From: Casuarius casuarius
Taxonomy: Eukaryota > Chordata > Aves > Casuariiformes > Casuariidae
Direction of reading: 5' to 3'
Length of the DNA: 64,000 nucleotides
Assembly: GCA_003342895.1 (NCBI GenBank)
Contig: PTFA01000160.1
Location: forward strand, 624,027-688,026
Below are positions 49,336 to 62,300 of the stretch, piece after piece. Under the pieces are notes generated by a model. The model worked only from the letters and a program-made list of their open reading frames with translations, did no database searches and was not told the DNA's origin. Position 1 is the stretch's first letter. Each line of letters opens with the position of its first letter. The position numbers were made by a program, and so were the translations under genes.

Positions 49336-49603
49336 TCACCACAAACCCTCCTCTTGATGCCCAGAGGAAACATGTGACCTACCAGCACCCCTGATCGGAG
49401 ACGAGCTGCTGTCACCTGAGCTGCTGCACGCGAGGCTGCGTGGGAAGGCACCTACCAGAAACCTGCCTGTCTTCACTGCCTTTTGTTCACTACGGAACAA
49501 AATCAGAACCACCAAGGATAAGACAAACATCAAACTGCTGAAAATGAACACCACGATAAGGCAGACGTAGCCCATGGCAGCAGGACTACAGCCACCATGT
49601 CGC
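49336..49603 (-). CDS. Candidate exon encoding a transmembrane segment (unverified)
   Basis: On the minus strand an acceptor-like GCTGTCACCTCTGCTAG is followed by an open frame to TGA at 49336-49338. Early in it lies MGYVCLIVVFIFSSLMFVLS, continuing LVVLILF and then the basic RSEQKAVK: a ~26-residue hydrophobic helix followed by positive charge, the classic stop-transfer pattern of a type I membrane protein. The tail is Ser-rich. An inner donor CTG|GTAGGT (49450-49455) would instead end the exon at 49456. The entry phase fits the small upstream candidate at 49905-49940. I cannot name the protein, and hydrophobic frames also arise by chance. Confidence 0.25.
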
Positions 49604-49669
49604 CTAGCAGAGGTGACAGCACTGAGCCAGACCGGCCAAACTGAGCCACTGGTTCTCAAAAATTAAAAA

Positions 49670-49732
49670 GAACAAAACAAAACAAAACAAAAAACAAAAA
49701 ACAAACAACCCCCCCCCCCCCCCCCCCCCAAA

Positions 49733-49776
<44 letters not shown>

Positions 49777-49789
49777 CCCCCCCCCCCCC
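49670..49789. repeat. Extreme homopolymer tract: (AAAAC)n, C21, A41, C15
   Basis: AACAAAACAA-type units (49670-49708) run into 21 C (49709-49729), then AAAC, then 41 A (49734-49774) and 15 C (49775-49789). On the minus strand this is G15-T41-GTTT-G21 followed by TTTTGTTTTG units. The two long G-runs could form intermolecular or looped quadruplex structures. Such tracts are also a known trouble spot for sequencing and assembly. Confidence 0.95.
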
Positions 49790-49904
49790 ACAGAAGAACT
49801 TTTGGTGGTTACGAGAAGAAACACGTACACAGCCAAATTTTCTTCTTGTTTGAAACTCAGCACACCTTTGTTCAGGCTGTGTCTGTTGAAGGTTGATGAC
49901 TTAC

Positions 49905-49940
49905 CCAGCAAAGAGTGGAGCCAGTAATTTAAAGTTCCAC
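49905..49940 (-). CDS. Candidate 36-nt exon upstream of the transmembrane candidate (unverified)
   Basis: On the minus strand a T-run (CTTTTTTTTTTTTTGTACCCAG) makes a strong acceptor and CTGG|GTAAGTC a strong donor. Two frames are open: GGTLNYWLHSLLG and WNFKLLAPLFAG. Only the second exits in the phase needed by the next candidate at 49603. The intron between them would be 301 nt and would contain the homopolymer tract. The pair is the most coherent splice model I found on this strand, yet the product is unidentified. Confidence 0.2.
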
Positions 49941-49944
49941 CTGG

Positions 49945-52900
49945 GTACAAAAAAAAAAAAAGAAAAAAACAAGGAAGTCATACATTACTTCTGTTACCCA
50001 TGAAATGAATACCTAGATGGTCTTCAGCCATTTTTGATAACCACTACATAAACATCCTTCAAGTGAACACTGAAAAGCTACTTCTATGGTCTCTTGTTTC
50101 GTTGCAGCATCAAAAGGAATTTTGAGCCAACCCAATCAATATCGTGTCTGCAAATACTGACTATTTTACCATGCCCTCACTGTTTCCTTACTTTAAGCTT
50201 AAGTTTGATATTGATACTGCCCAGTCAGTTTATCAGACTGGAGCTCCATCTTCCCATGAAGTCCTGATTTCTGCTGGCTTCGATCCAATCCAGAATCCAT
50301 ACAGTTTGAGTATTTCAGTTACTGCCTTCAAAACATAGCAGTTTTAAGTTGATTCCCCTGCTCAGGTCTGAATGCATTCATTTGACCCCAAGCAGCTCAC
50401 ATTTAATTTTATTACTAAAAACAGTAATTTTCCCTTGTAAAGATTTAGTCAATCTGGACTCAACACTAAGTTGTAGGAAAAACACTACTAAAACTTCAGA
50501 GAAGGGTCTTCTTGTCACTTAAAGATTATGCTACATCGCAAGGAAATCATCATGGAAGTTATGGTGAGCAGCAGAAAAACCTGAAGTCATTGGAGCAACA
50601 CTTGTTAAATCTTGTCCAGAACAAAAACACACAGAAAATAAGATCACACCTTTCTTGGAAGTAGAGATTAAAGAGAGTCGTGAGCATATACAAACATCAA
50701 AACCCATTTAAAAATTCTTCCACAGGAACGGCATTTTTATATAGTGTTGTTTTTAGTGTAGCTGCAGTCAGTGAGCATGACACGCACTTCCTCAACTGAA
50801 CTAGTGCACAAGAGAAAAGAGTCAAACAGATTAGAACATATGTACCAGAAAATGCAATAGCCATCTAGTAGTTTACCTTAGAAAACTATGCTTTTATATT
50901 TAATACCAGCAAATTGTTATTAAGAGCTATTTTATGCTATAAAGTTTCTTTACACCAAGCAAAAGGCCTGTAAGCAACTTAAACACTCTTTAAAATGAGG
51001 CGTCAATAAAATGTGCATAGTAAAAACAAACACATTATGATACCTAATTTAGTTTGATTTTTACATCTCCCTTGACCCCAATCATTAAAAGATATCTGCA
51101 TGTGTGCGTGTGCATGCATGTTAAAATTTCTGCATTTATAACAACATAAATGTAAAACAGGGAGACTTGCAGAATCAGATTTCAGTGAACTACTTTCAAA
51201 AATTCTTTCAGGCCAAGTCAAAAGCAAAACCATACCCAGCTACTCCTGACAGGCAACAGCCACGCAGCTCGCAGGGGCCTGCGAGACAGCAAGGTCCACG
51301 CTCTTGCTCAGCTCAGTTTCAAGCTCAGTGATGTTGTGGCTCTCTTATAATTAAAAATCCACAGATTTACTTCCTGACCAGCTTTTTCTGCGTACATTCC
51401 TTTTTTTCTACCTCTAAAACGACACAGCAGCATCACTACTTTTGAAGAACGAGCTTGATGTTTTACTGATGCAATGGTAAAAAAACACCTGCTACAAATA
51501 CAAGCTCTGGCTTATTTAATCTTTTGCTAGAGAAAAATCAAGAGAAAACTCATTCTTGAAAAATACATAGTCTATAAAAGAAGCACGAAGGAGGAAACAG
51601 GCTTGCATGCTTTTTCTTTGAGCAAGGGAAGGTCTCCATCCTCTGTGCAGGGCTTTACTGTCTGAACACCCTGTTAGCTAGAGATCCTATACACTTAAAA
51701 TAATACAAAGTTCGGGGGGAGGGAGGGGGCAGCGAAGATTAACACGTTAGAAAGTGAATATGCTGGATGTGGCTCGCTATTAGCAGAAACAGCTTCCCTC
51801 TGCGTGGCACTGAGCACCACTGCCACAGCGCTCAGGTGAAGCAAGCTTTCCCCAAAGGACTACTTCACATCAATACAAGCAGCATCAGAGGAAAATGACT
51901 TTTGGTTCCTCAGAGTCTGATACAACAGGCCTACTTTCCCCACCTTCCCCCTCAAAAATATATCAGCAGCAGCCAGCACATACACAGCTTCTGGCTACAT
52001 CTTGTTGGTAATTACCAGCCAGCCTTGGACTTCTCATGTATAGTTAATTTAAGTCTCCAAACCTGCTTCTAAACATGCCTTAGAAAGCACACGGGCAAAC
52101 TTCCCCTGCGCGTGCGGTTAGCAGCTCGTCAGCAACAAGCCACAGGGAGAACGAGCGTCGGCTAGGATGCCGTTCTCACGCATGTGGTTTACCAACAGCT
52201 AATACTCCGGCAAAAAAAGCTTGGAATGCCCATTTCTTTTTATTCTCAGCGTTGTGTTATGAAACACCGGTTACCTGACTACCAAACTAGAACACATCTT
52301 GGGAGGTGCAGATCACAAGGAACTGCTTTTAAAAGGTTTTGGTATCTCAATCTTCCCTATCAATCATCTCAGCAGCAACACTTGTTTTACTGTCTCTGTT
52401 GTTACGGCACTGCCTTCTCCTCTGCTACACAAAAATGTACAGTTCTTCAATCGTATTTTGCACAGGTGGCCGCTATCACCAGATCCGGGTGTGTACAGTG
52501 CCTGTAATGTTCCTAAGGCAGTTTGCCATTTCTTGGTCAGCACAGACAGCCCATTTTGTGTACAGTAGTATCCCAGGACTTAAGCTCAACACTACTGTGT
52601 CACAAACATTTTCCTGCAGAAGCGTGCCACGGAAGCTAATGCACGTGAGTTTCGGCTCAAAAAAACTGTTTTCTCCTGTTTACCTGTTCCTTGCTAACAC
52701 CAGAGTCCAGAAGGTTGTAGCAAAGCTGCAAAATCATTGATGCCTAAATGCAACCTCAAGTCTTTTGCATGTAATTTACTTATATGTTTAGGCTTTCAAA
52801 ATTAAGTTATACTATGTGCAAAACAAAAACAGGTTTGCGAAGGAACGCGGATGGGTCACACAGTTCTGAACAATCTCAATAGTACAATGACCCTTCAAGG

Positions 52901-55110
52901 TAAGCAGAGCAAGTCTGGGAAGGCAGACTATTCACAGCACACACCCGATTGTGAGAAGAGTAGAAATTAAAGCTCAACAATATTAGTAAAGCATCTGCAT
53001 TTTTCACATAAGATTATTCTGTTGAATAAACCTGAACTGAAGCTGAAGTTCTGCATAGTCTAGGAACTGGTGCACAACTCACGTTCGTTAAACAATTCCT
53101 TTCAACAACAGAAGATATAGTGCAGGCAGGGTTAAGATAGAATTACAACCAATATAAAATAAAAAATTAAAGTCACAGGTCTGTTATCCAAGAACTCCAA
53201 GAAAAAAGGAAGATTATAATTTATGTTAAAACAAAATTCCAAGCCAGCAATAAAGATGTTATTAAAAAGAGGATACAATAACCATTTAAAATTGACAAGA
53301 AGCACCTTTAAAGTTTACCTTTTACCAGCACATAGAAAAAGTCTCCTTTCCATCTTCAAAAGAAAAATGTTCCCCACAACCTGCTTCAATGACACAGAAA
53401 TATAATTCAACTCCTCATAAAAGCTGGTGAGCAATATTTCCATTCACTTCAGTAGAATGTGGATCTCTAAAACGGTATTACTGTAACTCCTAGTAAGAGT
53501 TAATCACACACAAAAAAAAGTTAACAAGCATCAACAAGTCTATACATAGCTCAAAGGTAGTGAATACATTAATTTAGTTCATTATCACTAGAAAGGTAGT
53601 AACAGCTGCAGTTAGAAATGAACTACTTTCTTCACACATTTTCATCCTGCTCTCTAGATACGCCTTATCAGCTGCAAATCCAGAAATTCATGTTTTGATC
53701 CAAGTTTTCTGCCCTAAGTATGCTTTATGGAAAAGTCTGAGAATTAAAGCTTTCCAAGTAGAAACAACACTCTTCTTCACCCTTGCAATCCCAAGTTTCT
53801 CACGTCCTCACGAAAACCCTAGCAAACAGGAGGCAACTGTTCTAAGACGCTAACAGGTAGAGCAAAAGCCTTACAACTACAGTTACATCAACAATCTTAT
53901 TTATGAAGTTGAATTGTTTTCTAATCGCAGTGTCCCAACAGGTTAGCATAGCAGTAGTTCAATGTATCAGCTCTAAATGATTTATCCTGTTTTCCTATCT
54001 CATAGGAAATTTTTTAAAAAATAGTGCTGGACGGATTTAGCAGTAGCTCAGTAGCACATCTGGAAGGTCTAAGGAAATTGCCATTCCAAAATTATTTCCT
54101 GGATTAATTTCATTGAGCCCAGCATATGAAAAAGATTCGCAGAATCATACAAAGTCCATTTATGCCATTAGCACCTATGTGTCCTGTGCCCACAGCACCT
54201 TCTACTTACTGCAGTGGGGCGACTAAGCCACCTTTCCATGGACATGAAAAAGGTCACTTTCATTTCACAGATCAGAAAACACAAGGAAGAAGTCTCAGTA
54301 TTCTGCTGTTACACCAGACAAACTGCATTTCTGTCTTCTACCCCTTAGTATTTTGCTTTAGGATCACAGAAATACAGCTAACCAGGTCTTTGGTGCATAT
54401 CTGGAAGCAGGATATTGTTTTACCTGCTCTGACCAGTCCCCATTCTTCACTGAGGCTTCTCCTGAAGATAGCAGGAGAGGGGGCACACAAGGGTCTTCAG
54501 ACAACTTGGCCTAATATTTGTTATTTGCTCTAGTGTGGGGAGGTACCCATCAAGAATGTGTCTTTATCTTCTCATTTGTTTTCAAGAGCTTTGTATTTAC
54601 ATGGAAAAAAGCAGGCATGCAGACCTATGGTAAAGTACCTACTGTAATGGAGACTGGGAACATGGAGTTGCTCTCTCCCCACAAAAACTCTTAGCCAAAA
54701 CAATTAGAACAACAAAAGTCTCAAAGAGAATCTGTTGGTATAAAAATCTCTCCCAATCAAAAAAGCGATAGCATGGCTATGATGTGGGATCTGGTGAACA
54801 AAATGATGGCCAGAGGGCCCAGAAGCCTCTCAGAGTCCCTCTTATCCCAGAATTAACCCAAGATCATGCCAAGTTTGCCTTTAATCATCTCCCCCCTTTC
54901 CACCTCCCAAAAGAGAGTGTGCCTTGCACTGTTTTAAGGGATATGTAAATTCAGAGCGAGTTTACTCAAAAGAGGAAAAGATTAGGGCTTGCACCTTGCT
55001 TTAACTTGAGGCTTTTAACTTCACCCTTTACGAGGCAAAGGCACACGGGGGCTGGCGGCCTCTCTAGCTGCAGGAGGGCTGGGAACGAGCACAGGCTCTC
55101 AGAGATGCTA
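49945..55110. other. Non-genic stretch, no recognisable gene
   Basis: AT-rich background with an A-run at about 49,949-49,968, and several 100-135-codon plus-strand frames (for example 52,184-52,740 and 54,126-54,533) that overlap in different phases and show no recognisable family. No repeats were recognised. Confidence 0.45.
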
Positions 55111-55119
55111 CTTACCAAG

Positions 55120-55185
55120 GAATTTTAAAACTGGAGTTGTTCAGCCTAAGCAAGGCAAACTGAGAAGAGACAAGGCAACACAGAA
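55120..55185 (+). mobile_element. Possible decayed CR1 LINE fragment
   Basis: CTGGAGTTGTTCAGCCT resembles the widely shared CR1 3'-region phrase 'ctggagctgttcagcctgga', and the following AAGCAAGGCAAACTGAGAAG is loosely like 'gaagagaaggctgaggggag'. Only the first 17 bases match well. CR1 is the dominant LINE of birds, so a scrap is plausible, but the match is short. Confidence 0.3.
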
Positions 55186-55489
55186 GGTGGTTAAAAACTG
55201 TTACTACGAGTAAGTGGAAAGGTGTGTATCTAGAGGACCACCACGGAGGAGCTGCAGCACTGTGTTTAATTATTACTGGAGCAAGGGAAAAACACTTCAG
55301 CTGCTTAAAAAAAAATGCAGCACCTGTCTGGTCTTTGACCAATAAGTCTTAAGATTACAGAGCTATTATATGCTCTGAGGTAGATTTTACTTCAAGTGAT
55401 GGCTTAAGAAACCATTTCACTGCTTTCCTCTTTCCACCTTGTTACATGCCTCCAGAGGTTAAAGGAATTGCAAACCGGGCATTAAGAGA

Positions 55490-56335
55490 GGCCGAACAAA
55501 GCCGGGGCACAGGGACGGGGGCAGCTCCAGCAGCCACTCCGACACCCCCACGCTCAGAGGCGCGTTAGGTATTTAAGCCTGTTCTGTGACTGATGGCCTG
55601 CAAGGACTTTCGGGACATTGTACATATTGCAGAGGTAAAAACAGCAGAGAAAAGAGAGGACCAGTGTTATAAAGCCACATTTTCTCCTGGCACCTGCATT
55701 TTGGGCCGGCACCCTCCAAGCTCACCCAAAGCGGGGCTGGTGGCCCCGCACCCGGAGGGGCAGTGACCGAAGGTGGCACAGGCCCTGCGGGGAGACCAGC
55801 TTTCCACCACCTTCCCTCCTCCCTCGCCTCGCCACGCACCTCCCACGCTACCAGCCATTGCTCTGCCAGTCGCTGTGTTATCGCAGTCCCTCGCTGCACA
55901 GCAGCTGATCTCGTTTCAGGACTAGAGAAACGATGATCTGTGCTCTGGGAGGGCCGAGTTCCCAGAAAAGAAAGTACACAGTTTAAAAAAAGAAAAAAAA
56001 AAAGATTGTTTTCAGCTCCCCAGCCCAATTCACCTTGCAGACAAGCAGCTGCGCTCGCACACGCTGCAGAGAGCCCTGGGGCAGGAGCGGCCCCCGCCGC
56101 CGCAAAGCCCTCCCCAGCGAGGGAACGCCGCCGCTTTCCAAAAGCCATTAACATCTCCCGAGGGAACCCGGCTGAGGAGAGCGCAGCAGAGGTAGGGGCT
56201 CAGCTCTGCACGCTGTCCCGGGTCCCCGTGCCGGGACGGGGGCATGGCCCCAAGCTGCGCTGCGCACGCTGCCGAGAGACGGGCTGCAGCCGAGGGGCAG
56301 CTCCGGCGGGAGGATGGTGGCACCGGCCATTTGGG
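55490..56335. promoter_or_regulatory. CpG island, best promoter candidate in the window
   Basis: GC-rich sequence from about 55,490 peaks at 56,040-56,330 with roughly thirty CpGs in under 300 bases (CCCCCGCCGCCGCAAAGCCC, GTGCCGGGACGGGGGCATGG). This is the density of a real CpG island. A possible donor GCAGAG|GTAGGGG lies at about 56,189-56,195 on the plus strand. No TATA box is needed for such promoters. The 193-codon minus-strand frame (55573-56154) and 165-codon plus-strand frame (55940-56437) overlap and have no recognisable domains, as expected for CpG-rich DNA. Direction of transcription is unresolved. Confidence 0.55.
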
Positions 56336-59300
56336 ACACATTATAACACTGGCATTTCATCAGTGCAATCGCACATATTTAGTGCTTCGCACTTACAACG
56401 GGATTTTATTTCGGCTTATGGGAAGAGCTCATTTTAATACGCCCACATCTGTTAGTAATTATTTCTGCTATAGTAGCATTCGGGCCCAACTGGCATCAGC
56501 ACCATTAGCATACGAACACAGCTCATTTCCCCAAGAGTTTAACCGGATAGTACTTACAACTGTAACGTTTAAGAGTCTAGGCAAGAATTTAATTTTTCTA
56601 ACTTATAAAAGCACTTAAACATTTTTAAATGACATCCAAATCTTACTGTAATTCTGTAATTGCAGATAATGAATTTTGACAGATGATATCTCTTCAGAGA
56701 CGTATTTACACTTACTTACTGCACAGAATATTATTTAGTGCTTTGCATTTACAAAAAAGCCACAGCCTCTCAAACACAAGTTACCTTTTGCAGCCAGACA
56801 CCTCTAAAAATAACATCATCTTAAAGTGTTGAAAGATATTAAAATACAAAGTCATTAACATATAATAAGACTGGAATGAGAGCTTTGCATGCTCTGAAGT
56901 TCTCAGGGTTTGGCCTCAGGTCAAGAAAAATATATTGGATTAGTATGAGCGCAAAATTAGGACAGTGTGCAGTTTAATTAGTATTACAAGATACTACATG
57001 TGTATGGGAGAGCAGAGTAGATTTACAGTATTACATAGTAAGAAAATATCATGAAAAGGTTAAAATAATATCAGTTTGATAAAGCACTATGTACTCTGAG
57101 GTTACGAGGACCATAACTTTAGAACACCACCGATATTTGTAAAAATGTAAGTTTAAGTATTTTCCAGTTAATTCATCTAAAAGTTCTGGGGAAAAAAGGA
57201 AACTTTGGTCACATGTTGGTCAAATTTATTTCAGAGATAACATTCTCTATCGACTAATTCTAACAAAAGCTGATGGAAGCTTCCAAGTCCTTGTATAAAA
57301 TTGCAGTATTTATTCTTATTCACAGAATGGGTAGAAAAAAAAAATATATATATACACACAAGACTAGTATTGGAATGCAAGATGGACGTAGAGTTAACGG
57401 CAGCAAACTATGGCTATACCACCCACAGGAGTTCAAAATTTTACTACAGAAGTTGCCCTCTCAACCTAGCAGCTCTCAGCCCAGGGGAAACCAAGCAGCC
57501 CTTGAAGAGCATTCCCAGCACGTCCTGCTCCACGGAAAGCCGGCACCGCGTCTCCATCCACCATGCTGCCTCACGTTCACGCTGCCCAGACTCCTTGGGA
57601 CGTAAAGCAGTAACACAACTGCATTCTGTTTGGCTGCAAGCCTTCTCTGGTTGTCTGCTTGTTTATTTTCAATTATTTCAACATCATCTGCATTTCCGTA
57701 TTGGTATTAGCTTACAGGGATTAATGAAGGAAAATATGACCATCTGTTAAATACAAAATTATCACTTCTGCACCACAGAGTCCCTCAGCAGCAGATTCTT
57801 GGTGCCAGGAGAGTAGACATCTTTTATCTGTTCGATATTCTCGCCAGCATACCAGAGAGCTAGAAAGTCTGTTTTACCGACAGTTTCTTCCTTTCAAAAC
57901 AAGAAATCCTAAGCTCAAGCCCTCTACAGCTACCCAGTTTGGGGGCGATCATCTCCAACAGCTCAGTTTTCAGCCAATAAAATGAAACACTCAGCTTCAC
58001 GTACAAGAGTCAGGAGGCAACCAGCACAATGTAAGAAACTGTGTCTATGCAACCTGCTTTATACAGCACTACCAGGATGGAAACTAAAGATAACAAAAAG
58101 CACCAAATGGCAGAAATCTCTGTAAATAAGCAACCCAGCAAAAGTACCAAAAGCCGAGTAGTCACAGCGGCACACATCCCCGCTCAGCCTAGTCTAACGT
58201 ACCCGCGCGTCCGGCCAGGGAGATTTCCATACTGTCAGACTAGAACATTCCTACAAAGGAAATGTTCCTACTCAAGCTAGGAAATTTAAAGCTACAATAT
58301 GCCATGGCACAGACATACTTCAGACTCACAAGCCCATTCACAGGCAGAGTAGCATAAATATGTTTTCTATCTGACATCAGACAATCACCCTACAACCCTC
58401 TCTTGCAGGCACGTACCCCCCAAACCTCACACAACCTCAGGAATGTTATTCTCACTGTTGAGGGAAAGGCACAATTAAAACATGAATGAAGGTTACCAAG
58501 ACGTTAAGTGTGATTAGTCTGACAGTGCACTGAGGTCTCTCTTTACGGCCATGTAAGAGCTTCCTTCAGCTACAATTAAGGTTGCCAAGTGTAATTCAAG
58601 GGAAAACATGCCATTAAACACATCCTTAAACATTATCATTCTTCTGCTTAATGGCCTGCCCGCATGAACCAAATGTTTACATAACCTCAAATTAAAAGTA
58701 ACGAAACTTTGAAGCGTGAGCTCTGAATAGGTACTTAAACGTTTATAGCCCCTTGAACTGCACTTATGGTCTCTTGGACTGCACAGCTTAAGATTTCCTA
58801 CTTTTGAAAGTTATGGAGTTATATTTTGAATATTATCCTTGGAAGTCACGTTAACCATTTCAGAGGGAAGTGACAGATGCCACACATCCTGCGGACCATC
58901 TGTTACTGAAACCTGAGGTCAGCTGGAGGGTAGAGCATAAAAGACTGGTTTCAAAGGAAACTAACATTTAACTTTTGACAAGATCTCTGCTGAAAGCTTT
59001 CAGCACTCTGTCATGTTGTAACTCTTCGTTTCTCTACCCTGCACCGGTATATCGTCCCTACTCAGTGTAGGAACTTCAGGATCAGAAGCACTTCACAACT
59101 TCTCGCCACAATTCCTGCAGCCTTTTGGCACTGGTGTTAGCACAGTCCATCCCAAATATACATGCCTACGAAACTAAAGTTTGAACTACGAGTTAAATAC
59201 TCATAAAAGTATGAGTTTGAAGCACGCTGAAGGAGGTAGAAATCTCTGAAGTAGCCTTCATGTCTTTAAGGCCATTTGATGGCTGGATGTGTACACTGTA

Positions 59301-62300
59301 CCTGGATTCTATCTTGTATTCTGGAGCTGGAATCAAGATGAAAGAGCAAGAAATGGTATTTCACAGAAGTAAGGGTGGGAAAAGGAGATGGTATTTTCAC
59401 TACTTCAGAAGTGAAATGCAGCAGTTAACTTTTCTACATAATTCTCCACTCATACACACAAACTGCCATTCTAGATCTAACCAGCAGGCCGTTCGTCCAA
59501 GTGTCCTGCTTCCGACTGCGTCAGAACTAGCTGCTTTCCAGGATGGGGCAAAAAACCCCATGGAAGACATGTACAGAACTATCATCTTTGTTTACATATA
59601 CCTTATTTATTTGTGACCACCTCAGAAACTTGAAAGGGGAGGTTTGAAATCTTTTCCGAACATATTAACGAGTTAGATCAATGCAAATAACCAACACCCC
59701 ACAGCACACCTTCTGTATAAAAGTTCCCTCTTCTTCTTGTAAATCCTACATGTTGTACAACCAGTAAGGAAAAACAAAAGTAATTACATTTTACTGATAT
59801 GTTGTGTACCTTACAGTTTAATTTTAAGTTACCGGAAAAAGCACACACTGATCATTCATACTGTTCTGGTACTCTAGACGATAGACTAAAAACATAGTTC
59901 AACTGCAGGGAGCTTCTTCATTGAGAACAGTCCAAACAGAGAGGGGCACGCACAAAACAGTTGAAAAAGAAAGAGTGGCACAACTCCATAAAGAGGAAAC
60001 CTAAAAATGTTAGTATGAATACTGAGTAAGAACAGCTCTCCACCGAACCTGATGAACATACTTTCTGGAAAAAGTGTCTAGCCTAACATTAGCCTTCTGT
60101 CCTGTATAGCCAATAGCTCTTTCCCATTATAACTTACAGAAAGGCCAACATACAGCAACCCTTCTCTAGCAGAAATTGCCCAAATGATTTACCAAAAATT
60201 AATTTGACATCGTCTCCTTACCGAAAAACATAGACTATATATTATTCCCTAAGTCTTTTCCTTCCTCTCCCAAATAAAGCCAGTTATTCATTTTTACTAA
60301 ATAATACAGAAAACAGGTTTCCATGTGGATAAAATGAACCCTCTCTTGGCTTACAGCAAGCAGTAACAAACAGCGCCGAAAAGCACTGATTTGCAGAATT
60401 CCACTTTCTGCAGCCACTATGTTCTAACGTTAGCAAACCAAGGTTTGTAAATAGACGTGATGATACAGCTGCAAAAGAGAAAAGAAACAAACAAACAATT
60501 TGGGGGTTTATCTGCCTTTCTTCAGTGGAATCGCAAACACTGGTGTGTGTTTGTATGGGGAGGGTGATCATTATGTCAGTCATGCTGATGTAAATCCCAC
60601 CTGAGAGCAGGTACATCCCTCATTAAAGAAATGATAGAGCTAGTGATCTACCAAAAGGATATCTTTCAAGGTGATGAAAGTAAATACTGGTAACTGAATT
60701 GCTGCTCAGCACATTTTTCATATGACTTGCAGCAGCCCCTGGCTATAACAGAATAAAAAGCCTCATTTAGCAGCCACAAGTGCCTTAAGAATTAGCTTGA
60801 TGTGATATATCTGATGAATATTTGATTTTATTCCAAGAAGCAGACTCGAGGGATTTTTTTTAAAGCTTGTCTTAGGACACTTACAAGGGCACTAGTTTCA
60901 CCCTGTGTTTGCTATAAACAAGTTTTCTGAGAAACATGGCATGACACATGCTTATTTAAAGGCTATTTACAGAAAACATACAGCAGCTATCGATTAAGAC
61001 AGAATTCAGTGTTTAGCTAACCTCCAGAGCAATCCTGACACCTAATTCTCTTCATGCTGTTACTTCTCCACCAGCACCCCGGCTGCTTCGAACGTGCCCA
61101 AGGCACTCTGCCTAGTCCAGGCCTTGCACCACGGGAGGCATCACCAAGAACCGGCCCCACGATTAAGTTACAAGAGGCACGTACCTTGTCACAGCATCAC
61201 AGCCTGTATTTAAAACAGCTTATGTTATTCCAGAGTTTAACTTCAGTGATGCTATTCCGTATGCCCCAGGGCACCTTTTTCAGGCATACCCGTTTCTGCT
61301 CCGTAACGGAGCAGCTCGGGATCTGCACAGCAACGCTGCAGCCGGCCCCGGAGGTGAGACTTACTGCAGACTAGTGACTGTGCCGGTCAGAAAACACCCA
61401 GAAACAGAATTCAGCGTATTCTTTGAAAAATGCATCTTTGCTAGCGCAACACAAGGCTCAAATATTATAATGGTGACTTTTTGACAACAAAACATGATCT
61501 AGTTTAAACATAAAACATTTTAGTAAGTTGTGCATAGTATCCTGCTGCCTATTCTCTGAAAACAGACCCAGTAACAAAGTCCCTGCCAAACTCTAACGAA
61601 CACATTGACAGAATCACTTTTGTATTCCACAAGCACATAAAATATAAATAATCTCTTCAAATAAATAACTTCAGTCAAGACGGATCGTACCACTGCAGTA
61701 CCACGGCCATCACTCAACAAATCCTGCCATTGGATCTCGGAGTCGCGGCAATTTAAGAGTCAAGGAGTTAAAGCAGCATTAACAAGCTTCTAATCTAGAA
61801 GCCAAATTGATGATGCAACGCTAGGCAGCTTCTGGGACAAAGATGTGAACTACAATGCCTCAACCTCTGCCATGAAAAATTGCCCTTGTATCTTAAATTA
61901 GTTACATATTTGAATACACTGTAAGATAGGAAAGCAGAATGTTATCAAGCTGCCAAATCTCACTCCTGTCATGAGGTCATTTCTGGCTCTCTGCCAAACA
62001 TGATTTCTGCCAAAATATCTACGCTGACCATCACTCCCAGTTCTTCCCTCTCCTCTCCCTCAGGTCAAAAAGGAGAAAAAAAGGTGGGGGGGGGAAATAT
62101 TCTTAGTTTTTAAATCAACTTGTACATTTACTTCAATACATGCAGCAAGTATTCTGCTTCTTTGCTGAAGACATCTATCATACTTAAAAAAAGTCAAAGG
62201 CATTTTTGTGGGTTCACAGCACACAGTTTGTCAGGATGTTAAATCACTTCACAGTGTTTCTTAACTATCAGACCAGTCACCGAAAGTTACATCGAGAGCT

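Noticed and set aside
55573..56154. 193-codon minus-strand frame, the longest in the window
   Set aside because: It runs through the CpG island where stops are rare, overlaps another long frame on the opposite strand, and has Ala/Gly/Pro-rich low-complexity content with no domain.
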